A stretch of 15,488 nucleotides of DNA. Source: CAYMUR01 sp964393615. GTDB taxonomy: Bacteria; Planctomycetota; Planctomycetia; Pirellulales; Pirellulaceae. The position numbers and the translations under genes are program-made. This document shows, one piece after another, positions 7,848 through 14,687 of this stretch; position 1 is the first letter of the stretch, and every line of letters begins with the position of its first letter. The stretch lies in the NCBI GenBank assembly GCA_964393615.1, contig CAYMUR010000106.1, positions 1 to 15,488 of the forward strand. Direction: 5' to 3'. The notes beneath the pieces are model-generated. The model ran no database searches. It saw only the letters and a program-made list of their open reading frames with translations, and was not told the DNA's origin.

Positions 7848-8849
7848 ATGCTCCTTTATTGCATGGCTGGTTTTGCTGTTTATGCGTTAATTCGTGTCGT
7901 GGTGACTAGTTTGTACATTGTGCGTCCGGATCAACGCGCGGTTCGTACCACGTTTGGTCGCGCGGATCGATTGCCTGAGGAAATGCGGAGAAAAACCGAT
8001 AGTATTGATCTTCAGGGCGAGGAGGGACAGCGTTACAGGTACCCTCAAGTTCGGGTGATTGGCCCCGGAGGGCCCTACTTTAAATGGCCTTGGCAAACGA
8101 TTCACAAAGTAAGCGTGGCTACCCAGGCAGTTGATCTGGTTTGGGATCCGACCAAAACGCAAACGACGATCGAAGCGGTTACGAAGGATAACTTGACTAC
8201 CGGTGTCAATGGGCAGATTCGATATCGCGTCAGTGAAAAAAATCTCTATGCCTATCTGTTTGGTGTCGAAAGTCCTCTCGAACACGTGATGGGATTCTTT
8301 GTTTCCGTCTTGCGCGAACGCATCGCGAATTTTGTGGATCCTGCCCGTCAGGATCGCATGCAGGACGATGACGATGCGAACGAGAAAAATGAGCGTGAAG
8401 CCGAACTGACGGAAGGTGTGTCGATCAACGATTTGCGAAAGAATCTTCCCACTCTGAATCAGTATATGGAGCAACAATGTAGCTCTACGAGTGGAAGATA
8501 TGGTGTGGAATTGGACGCGGCGCTGATTACGACGATTGATCCACCATCAGAAGTAGATCATGCGTTGTCGGCCATTAATAGCACGCGCAATCAGGTGGCT
8601 GCCGATATTAGTACGGCGCATGCCGACGCGGAGCAACAAATTACCATGAGTGTGCGTGCTGTGGAGATCGCCAGAAACAACGCAGAGGCTGAAGTAGCTC
8701 CTTTGCTTGAGCTTGCCAGTACGTTGACTACGATCAAGCAAGAGGGCGATTCTGGGGCTCTGGCAGCTTACCTGAGGAATATGCGGGTACCGCTACTGGC
8801 TCGTGCCAGGCGTATTGTTCAAACCGCGAAGCCGATTGCAAAGGACTGA
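7848..8849 (+). CDS. SPFH/Band 7 membrane protein, first of a pair
   Basis: This 333-residue protein belongs to the SPFH (stomatin/prohibitin/flotillin/HflK-HflC) superfamily, whose members form large rings or cages on membranes and often control proteases. A single N-terminal membrane segment (residues about 4-24) leads straight into the SPFH start, SLYIVRPDQRAVRTTFGRA. The motif GGPYFKWPWQTIHKV (residues 74-88) and NLTTGVNGQIRYRV (115-128) are typical of the domain core. Residues about 165-190 are a highly charged insert with four consecutive Asp and many Glu/Lys. Residues about 236-285 are Ala/Glu/Arg-rich and probably coiled coil. The ATG has only a weak GGAA close by; upstream in-frame sequence back to a TGA at 7764 has no better start. 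The second SPFH gene starts 14 bp later, so the two are surely co-transcribed. It is HflK-like in position, but identity with HflK is not established. Confidence 0.85.
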   Translation: MLLYCMAGFAVYALIRVVVTSLYIVRPDQRAVRTTFGRADRLPEEMRRKTDSIDLQGEEGQRYRYPQVRVIGPGGPYFKWPWQTIHKVSVATQAVDLVWDPTKTQTTIEAVTKDNLTTGVNGQIRYRVSEKNLYAYLFGVESPLEHVMGFFVSVLRERIANFVDPARQDRMQDDDDANEKNEREAELTEGVSINDLRKNLPTLNQYMEQQCSSTSGRYGVELDAALITTIDPPSEVDHALSAINSTRNQVAADISTAHADAEQQITMSVRAVEIARNNAEAEVAPLLELASTLTTIKQEGDSGALAAYLRNMRVPLLARARRIVQTAKPIAKD

Positions 8850-8863
8850 CCGAGGCATTACGA

Positions 8864-9736
8864 ATGTATGGGAACATTTTCTTCTTTTTAGCGGGCTTAT
8901 TGGTCGTGCCATTGGCACTAGCAATTTGTCGCGGGTTTGGCATCTACACGATTGTCGGTGAATGTGAAACCCAGGTCTTTACGCTTTTTGGCAAGGTGAT
9001 CGGAACCATGGATCAACCTGGATTACGACTGCCCATTGTTGACTATGGTCCCCGCGCGTTATTGATTCCATTTTTTGGAAAAAAACATGCCGTCAATACC
9101 GGACTGAAACAGCATTACCTGCGCGGACAAATGGTCAATTCAGAAGAAGGAACACCCATGGGCGTTGGCATCTGGTATGAGATGCAAGTCAATGACCCCG
9201 TGGCTTATTTATTCAACAATACGGATCCCGAAGGGTCACTTCAGGCGAATGTCACAAGTTCGACGATTTCAGCGCTCAGCAATTTGGAAATGGATAAAAT
9301 GCTCGAGAATCGGCATAGTTTGAGCCGAATTGTACGAGAAACGGTTTCGCCCTTGTCTGAGAAATGGGGCTACCGGCTGGGATCAACCTACATCCGAAAG
9401 GTCTACTTTACTGATCAACAGATGGTGAAGAACATTACAGAAAAAGTGGTCAAGCGTTTGGTTCAAGTGACGAGTGCCATGAAGCAGGATGGCGAAAATC
9501 GTGTCGGATTAATCCGGAGTGAGACTGCCAACAAGGTGTCTCTTCAGATGGCTGAGGCGAGTGCCGTTCGGCCGGCCGTTGTGGGAAAGGCATTGAACGA
9601 AATTTCCAGAAAAGATATCGAAATTCTCAACGCGGTTCTTGATGTCATAGAAACCAACAAGCTCCTCGAATCAGAAGCTTCGATCGATCTAGTTCCGGGT
9701 GGGACGACGGTGCTCGTGGGATTGGATGACAAGTGA
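8864..9736 (+). CDS. SPFH/Band 7 membrane protein, second of a pair
   Basis: A 290-residue SPFH superfamily protein and likely hetero-oligomer partner of the preceding gene product. Residues 5-22 (IFFFLAGLLVVPLALAIC) are a membrane anchor. The SPFH core follows: IVGECETQVFTLFGKV, then MDQPGLRLPIVDYGPRAL, then GTPMGVGIWYEMQVNDPVAYL around residues 98-118. A region around residues 180-245 (STYIRKVYFTDQQMVKNI onward) forms the helical second half with a probable coiled coil. There is no acidic insert like that of its partner, so the two are diverged paralogues. The start is the ATG at 8864, eight bases after GAGG. The layout of two adjacent SPFH genes mirrors hflK-hflC, where the products enclose the FtsH protease, but no protease gene is seen in this window. 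Confidence 0.85.
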   Translation: MYGNIFFFLAGLLVVPLALAICRGFGIYTIVGECETQVFTLFGKVIGTMDQPGLRLPIVDYGPRALLIPFFGKKHAVNTGLKQHYLRGQMVNSEEGTPMGVGIWYEMQVNDPVAYLFNNTDPEGSLQANVTSSTISALSNLEMDKMLENRHSLSRIVRETVSPLSEKWGYRLGSTYIRKVYFTDQQMVKNITEKVVKRLVQVTSAMKQDGENRVGLIRSETANKVSLQMAEASAVRPAVVGKALNEISRKDIEILNAVLDVIETNKLLESEASIDLVPGGTTVLVGLDDK

Positions 9737-10042
9737 AAAGGTCGGCCTGACGAGGCGTGAGGCAATGGCGTAAAATCGTGTTCATTAGCATGTTCTCGTG
9801 CACCAGTGCGTGATGGGCAGGATCGAAACCGGACCGCAATAGGCAAAAAATCCCCGCTACGATAGTAATCCCTGGCCCTGCCCATGTCCTTTGGTTTACG
9901 TGTGTCTGGTGAAGTGAGAACGAGTGAGTGGCTCGCGGTGTTTTGTCTGACATTCGGCTATGCTGGTTCCTAACTCAATGGAGGTGTCCTGAACGCTGAA
10001 GGAATACTTTTTTCGAATGGTCTGCACTAATAATATTTGACG
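9737..10042. other. Intergenic region after the SPFH pair
   Basis: About 306 bases with no convincing gene. They contain one notable nine-base inverted repeat (9813-9885). Close to the next gene a minimal frame, MVCTNNI, runs from an ATG at 10017 to a TGA ending at 10040, three bases before the ATG at 10043; an AAGGA lies 13 bases before it, too far to be persuasive as a leader peptide. No clear Rho-independent terminator is present. Confidence 0.45.
9813..9885. other. Nine-base perfect inverted repeat
   Basis: ATGGGCAGG at 9813-9821 is matched by CCTGCCCAT at 9877-9885, enclosing 55 bases. It could close a structured RNA leader or be chance. It sits between the SPFH pair and the TIGR03032 gene. 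Confidence 0.35.
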
Positions 10043-11125
10043 ATGGACTCTAACAAAACACATCTCTCCGCCGGTGCGGTGGATCCACAACTGGAACTCA
10101 CGGCATCACGCCAGTTTAACTCCTGGTTAGCTGATCAGCAGGTGAGTCTTGCGTTCACGACTTACCAGACCGGGAAACTATTCTTGGTTGGTTTACAAGC
10201 GGATGGCCGTTTGTCCATTTTTGAACGGACGTTTAACCGTTGTATGGGTTTGTGGGGTGATGGTCAGACGATGTGGATGAGTTCACTCTATCAGCTGTGG
10301 CGATTTGAGAACGTCTTGGAGCATGGGCAACAGGCCAATGGTTACGATAGGCTCTACGTACCCCAGGTCGGTTATACAACCGGAGATATCGACGTCCATG
10401 ATGTGGTGCTGGATGGAGAAGGCCGCGTTGTCTTTGTCAATACGTTGTTCAGTTGTCTGGCAATGATCAGTGAGACGCACAGCTTTGTTCCAATTTGGCA
10501 ACCTCAGTTCATCAGTAAACTTGCAGCCGAAGACCGTTGTCATTTAAATGGACTGGCATTGGACACAGGCAGCGGTCAACCTAAATATGTCACCACGGTC
10601 AGTCGATCGGATGTTACCGATGGTTGGCGAGATCGACGTCATGACGGTGGTTGTGTGATTGACGTGTCAACAGGGGAAGTCGTCTGTTCGAACCTATCGA
10701 TGCCACACTCGCCACGCCTGTACCGGAATCAACTGTGGTTGCTCAACTCGGGGACTGGTTTTTTCGGCAAGGTCGATTTGGACCGTGGCAAGTTTGAACC
10801 CATTACGTTTTGCCCTGGTTATTTGCGCGGGATGGCGCTGGTCGGCGACTTTGCCGTCGTAGGCCTTTCCAGGCCACGTGAAAACAAAACGTTTTCAGGT
10901 CTCAAGTTAGATGGAAACCTGCAATCCAAGGATGCCCAAGCGCGTTGTGGGCTTTATGTCATTGATTTGCGCAGTGGTGACATAGTGCACCGCTTGGATA
11001 TCGAAGGGATTGTTTCCGAACTGTACGACGTGGTGATCTTGCCCGGTGTGGTACGACCGATGGCACTCGGTTTTAAAACGGATGAAATACGCCGGACTCT
11101 CTCTTTGGGCGATTCGACTCGCTAG
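10043..11125 (+). CDS. TIGR03032 (DUF4915) family protein
   Basis: This 360-residue protein matches the TIGR03032 family over its whole length. Signature blocks include CMGLWGDGQTMWMSS, the TGDIDVHDV motif (from residue 113), NTLFSCLAMIS, EDRCHLNGLALD (from 163), VSRSDVTDGWRDRR, MPHSPR (from 220), LWLLNSGTGFFGKV, CPGYLRGMALVGDFAVVGLS and ELYDVVILPGV. The repeated beta-strand pattern suggests a propeller. No signal peptide is seen. The biochemical role of the family is unknown; members are frequent in planctomycetes and cyanobacteria, where I recall them beside surface-polysaccharide or TPR genes. I take the ATG at 10043 rather than an in-frame TTG two codons earlier; neither has a clear Shine-Dalgarno. 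It lies upstream of the large surface protein on the same strand, 262 bp away. Confidence 0.9.
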   Translation: MDSNKTHLSAGAVDPQLELTASRQFNSWLADQQVSLAFTTYQTGKLFLVGLQADGRLSIFERTFNRCMGLWGDGQTMWMSSLYQLWRFENVLEHGQQANGYDRLYVPQVGYTTGDIDVHDVVLDGEGRVVFVNTLFSCLAMISETHSFVPIWQPQFISKLAAEDRCHLNGLALDTGSGQPKYVTTVSRSDVTDGWRDRRHDGGCVIDVSTGEVVCSNLSMPHSPRLYRNQLWLLNSGTGFFGKVDLDRGKFEPITFCPGYLRGMALVGDFAVVGLSRPRENKTFSGLKLDGNLQSKDAQARCGLYVIDLRSGDIVHRLDIEGIVSELYDVVILPGVVRPMALGFKTDEIRRTLSLGDSTR

Positions 11126-11387
11126 TTCCTGGTGGACTGCCTTGAGTCGACAAGGCGTCAAAAATAATTGCGACATGTCGGCGCCGAGTGTGCCATGGCT
11201 GTTACCCGAAAGTCTGCTAAAGTTCTGGCGAAAACTTGCTATGCAACATCATTTGGAACATAATACCAGGACGGGTTTCCAGATGCCCGCTGGTTGCTGA
11301 GGAAAACGTGGAACCTGTTTCCGTTGTTTTTGCTGTTAAGTGACCAACGCATGAGCTAGTTCGTTGATTGACGGAAAGACAGCCGAG

Positions 11388-14300
11388 ATGTGTACATTGG
11401 GAAAACGAACACGCACGGAAAACACTCTTTCACGCATCGAACGTTCACTTGCCGTTTATCGCCAAACGTTCCGCCGCGCACGTGCATTCTTGTTTTGGCG
11501 AGTGGGTGGCATGTCCCTGGTAGTTTCCGGAGTCATGGGTCTGACGGTCGGTCTGACGGTACCGCGGGTACCGACGCTGGCGGCGCCGCTTTCTGGTTCT
11601 CTCAGTCTGGCAGATTTGGGGGGTACGTTGGCGGGTGCCACTTTCTACGGGAAAGCAGATCATAACAGCTCTGGCCGGTCTATTTCTGGTGTCGGCGATG
11701 TCAACGGTGATGGGTTGGATGATTTATTGATTGGTGTATACCGTGCTAATGGCGCTGGGTTTGACCGCGGCGAAAGCTATCTGGTGTACGGCCAGCCTGG
11801 CGGAAGTGTACTTTCTGGTTCCTTGAATCTGGTCGACGTGGGGGGTGCGTTGGCAGGTGCCACCTTTTATGGAATTGGAAATGGTGACTGGTCCGGCCGT
11901 GCTGTCTCCGGCGCGGGCGATGTGAACAGGGATGGGTTGGATGATCTTTTGATTGGGGCTTACCGAGCCAATGGTACTGGTAATGACCGCGGCGAAAGCT
12001 ACCTGGTGTACGGCCAACCGAACGTGCACCCACTTTCTGGTTCCTTGCACCTGGCGGACGTAGGTGGTACCGTGCCAGGTGCTACTTTCAAGGGTTTGGC
12101 GAACGATGACCGCTCCGGTTTTTCAGTTTCCAGTGCGGGCGATGTGAACGGTGATGGGCTGGACGATCTTTTGATCGGGGCAGCTTATGCGGATGGGGCA
12201 GGCACTGCTCGCGGCGAGACCTATTTGGTATACGGCCAACCGAACGTGCACCCACTTTCTGGTTCACTTGCGCTGGCAGATGTCGGAGGAGCTTTCGCGG
12301 GTGCCACTTTTTATGGAGTTGAAGATGGCGAATTATCCGGTCGCTCTGTCTCCAATGCGGGCGATGTGAATGGTGATGGGTTCGATGATCTCTTGATTGG
12401 GGCGTTGTTAGCGGAGCCAAGTGGCCAGAGTTACTTAGTCTATGGACAGGATCAAGGTAGTCTGCTTTCCGGTTCTCTGAATCTGGCAGAGGTGGGTAGT
12501 ACTGTGATGGGAGCTATCTTTCAGGGAAAACCGGAGGATGCTGGTTCAGGGTATTCGGGTATTGAGATTTCCAGTGCGGGCGACGTGAATGGTGATGGAT
12601 TCGCTGATTTGATTATTGGGGGTGGCCAGGCAAAGGTGGATAATGATTATCGAGGAGAGAGTTATTTGATCTACGGTCAGCCAAATGAGAATTTGCTGTC
12701 TGGATGGTTAAGCTTGTCCGACGTAGGGGGCAGCGTGGCGGGTGCGACCTTCCATGGAACAGAGAATGATGACAGTTCTGGCCGTTCGGTTTCCAACGCG
12801 GGCGATGTGAACGGTGACGGACTGGACGATCTTTTGATTGGAGCTTACTTAGCCGATGGGGCGGGCACTGATCGAGGTGCGACCTATCTGGTTTACGGTC
12901 GTCGGGGGAACGACGTACGGTGGATCGAGCCGGGCAATGGTCGCTGGGATGACGAAACGAATTGGTTGGGACTAGAAGGACCAGGGATCGGAAACAATGT
13001 GTTGGTTCAGTCGCCAAATGGGTCGATGGTGAGTGGTCCGACGGCAACAACGCAGATGGCATCACTCACGTTGAGGGCCCGACAAGGGGGAACGGTAAAT
13101 CTTGAGGTGGATCCTGCGGGTGCTTTGCTGATTGACCAAATGTTGACAGTAGAGACTGATGGCAGACTGTCTGGTCGTGGTACGGTGATGGCAACGGGGG
13201 GGATTGCCAATCAAGGCGAAATCGAACTGGGGAGTCAAGGTCTTCAATTGGCTGGTGGCACTTTCACCAATACAGGTTTAGTCCGTGGAGGTGGCAGAAT
13301 TGACAATCGCTTGGTCAACTCAGCGGGTGGTGAAGTTCGCGTCGCGGCTGGCCAGCGGCTGGTCCTGACCAACACGGGTACCCATTCCAATACGGCTGTT
13401 ATGGAGGTGATAGGCAATGCCGTGCAATTGGCGGAAATCGAATTCGATGGTCCGCTGACTAATGCCGCCTCAACGGGAAGTATGATCGCCAGTCATGCCA
13501 CTTTGCGATTCCATGGTGGTCTGATAAACCAGGGGGCCATGGGGATTTCTTTTGGGACATCCAATCTACATGGAGCTATCGACAATCAAGCGGGGGCTAC
13601 GATTACGACGACTGGTAACAGCCACGTAACTTTTTGGGATGATCTGACGAATGCCGGTACGGTCAAGGTCTCGACCGGATCGACTGCCGTTTATTTTGGC
13701 ACGATCAGTGGCAATGGTAGTTTTCTTGGGGACGGTACAGTTTTTGTGGAAGGCGACCTGTTACCAGGTACCAGTCCGGGAAAGATGGATTTTGGCGGCA
13801 ACGTCCTGTTTGGTAGGCATGCCCGTTTGGAAAGCGAATTTCGGGGGACCATTGCCGAGACGGAATACGACCAGCTGGCTATTACAGGTGCTGTCAGCTT
13901 GGACGGTACATTGGACCTCGTACCCCTGGAGACGTATAGCGATCCTGAAATGCGTGGAACATCTGATGATTTTGTAATCATCACAGCTGGTACACGCAGC
14001 GGAAATTTTAGCCAGGTTTTTTACGACGGATCTCTTATGTCAGCCGATTTTGTTTCGGATGCGAATGGGTCATTTCGGGCTCATGCAGGTGACGGGTTGT
14101 TTCGTAATGTTACTTATTCAACAACGAGCCTGGAACTACAAAATCTACGAGCCGTTGCAGGCGATACGGATGGCGACCAAGATGTGGATGCGGTTGACTT
14201 TGACAGGTTGTCGCTTCATTTTAATCCTGGTGGTACCAGCGGGTCCCATTCCTGGTTAGCCGGAAATTTTGACGGTGATGCAGATGTCGACGTGGCCGAT

Positions 14301-14447
14301 TTGTATTCCCTGGCCGTCAATTATGGTCCCGGCGTTTTCGAGGCAACGACAACGATTGTGCCCGAGCCTTCTGCGCTGATGCTCTGCCTACTGGGCTTGG
14401 TGGAAATGACAGGCATTACCCTCTGCTATCGACGTCACGCATTTTGA
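11388..14447 (+). CDS. FG-GAP repeat surface protein with dockerin-like and PEP-CTERM ends
   Basis: A 1019-residue exported protein. The N-terminus is long and basic (several Arg up to about residue 37), followed by a hydrophobic core around residues 42-62. Residues 68-506 hold six FG-GAP repeats of about 74 residues, each with a Ca-binding DVNGDGLDDLLIGA-type loop and YLVYGQ, as in the integrin-alpha-like beta-propeller. A GRWDDETNW motif then opens a beta-strand repeat region (about 512-900) rich in Asn/Gly/Thr, ending near LLPGTSPGK, a motif common in PEP-CTERM proteins. Residues about 924-982 carry two dockerin-type Ca loops (DTDGDQDVDAVDF and DGDADVDVADL). The end is VPEPSALMLCLLGL and then a short RR tail, a PEP-CTERM exosortase sorting signal. 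An in-frame TTG at 11364 is an alternative start. Role: probably cell-surface or matrix protein; ligand unknown. Confidence 0.85.
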   Translation: MCTLGKRTRTENTLSRIERSLAVYRQTFRRARAFLFWRVGGMSLVVSGVMGLTVGLTVPRVPTLAAPLSGSLSLADLGGTLAGATFYGKADHNSSGRSISGVGDVNGDGLDDLLIGVYRANGAGFDRGESYLVYGQPGGSVLSGSLNLVDVGGALAGATFYGIGNGDWSGRAVSGAGDVNRDGLDDLLIGAYRANGTGNDRGESYLVYGQPNVHPLSGSLHLADVGGTVPGATFKGLANDDRSGFSVSSAGDVNGDGLDDLLIGAAYADGAGTARGETYLVYGQPNVHPLSGSLALADVGGAFAGATFYGVEDGELSGRSVSNAGDVNGDGFDDLLIGALLAEPSGQSYLVYGQDQGSLLSGSLNLAEVGSTVMGAIFQGKPEDAGSGYSGIEISSAGDVNGDGFADLIIGGGQAKVDNDYRGESYLIYGQPNENLLSGWLSLSDVGGSVAGATFHGTENDDSSGRSVSNAGDVNGDGLDDLLIGAYLADGAGTDRGATYLVYGRRGNDVRWIEPGNGRWDDETNWLGLEGPGIGNNVLVQSPNGSMVSGPTATTQMASLTLRARQGGTVNLEVDPAGALLIDQMLTVETDGRLSGRGTVMATGGIANQGEIELGSQGLQLAGGTFTNTGLVRGGGRIDNRLVNSAGGEVRVAAGQRLVLTNTGTHSNTAVMEVIGNAVQLAEIEFDGPLTNAASTGSMIASHATLRFHGGLINQGAMGISFGTSNLHGAIDNQAGATITTTGNSHVTFWDDLTNAGTVKVSTGSTAVYFGTISGNGSFLGDGTVFVEGDLLPGTSPGKMDFGGNVLFGRHARLESEFRGTIAETEYDQLAITGAVSLDGTLDLVPLETYSDPEMRGTSDDFVIITAGTRSGNFSQVFYDGSLMSADFVSDANGSFRAHAGDGLFRNVTYSTTSLELQNLRAVAGDTDGDQDVDAVDFDRLSLHFNPGGTSGSHSWLAGNFDGDADVDVADLYSLAVNYGPGVFEATTTIVPEPSALMLCLLGLVEMTGITLCYRRHAF
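11589..12905 (+). repeat. Six FG-GAP-coding repeats, period about 222 bp
   Basis: Repeat units start at 11589, 11811, 12033, 12255, 12465 and 12696. The first three are exactly 222 bp; the others are 210, 231 and 210. Between units 2/3 and 3/4 a 35-base stretch is identical (12009-12043 and 12231-12265), indicating recent duplication or gene conversion between neighbouring repeats. Confidence 0.9.
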
Positions 14448-14491
14448 ATCCTGTTCCTGGCAATTTCAATTTACAGGAAAGACGGACGGCG

Positions 14492-14656
14492 ATGATCAGA
14501 CAGGCCTATTGTTTAGTCGTTCTAATGGGATTATGCCTGTTGGGCGGGGGCGCCTTAGCCTACGACGGTGTCCTGCCACAGGCCGCCGTGCTTGTTAATT
14601 CTGAAGGTGTGGCACTACCGGTTGTGACGGGGCCCGCTTTGAGTTGCCCCGTATAG
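14492..14656 (+). CDS. Possible tiny secreted peptide or truncated exported protein
   Basis: A 54-residue frame begins at the ATG at 14492, 45 bases after the large surface protein. Residues 1-23 make a textbook signal peptide: MIRQ, then the hydrophobic CLVVLMGLCLLGGG, then ALA as a likely signal peptidase I site. The mature part would be only about 31 residues with one Cys and no recognisable domain. An AGGAAA lies roughly eleven bases upstream. It stops 31 bases before the end of the convergent sulfatase. The good signal peptide attached to almost nothing suggests either a genuine small secreted peptide or the 5' remnant of a longer exported protein cut off by rearrangement. I do not recognise a family. 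Confidence 0.4.
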   Translation: MIRQAYCLVVLMGLCLLGGGALAYDGVLPQAAVLVNSEGVALPVVTGPALSCPV

Positions 14657-14687
14657 AATTACCAGCCAACGCTTGCGCCATGCCAAA

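Noticed and set aside
7887..8477. 196-codon minus-strand frame under the first SPFH gene
   Set aside because: It is antisense to a clear SPFH domain and has no family-like features.
11114..11150. Seven-base inverted repeat TCGACTC/GAGTCGA at the end of the TIGR03032 gene as a terminator
   Set aside because: The loop is 23 bases, the left arm lies within the coding sequence before the stop, and no T-run follows.
11046..11300. 84-codon frame overlapping the end of the TIGR03032 gene
   Set aside because: It overlaps a well-supported gene for a third of its length, has no Shine-Dalgarno at any internal ATG and no recognisable domain.
12088..13065. Minus-strand His/Arg-rich frames under the FG-GAP repeats
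   Set aside because: Their repetitiveness only mirrors the sense-strand FG-GAP repeats.
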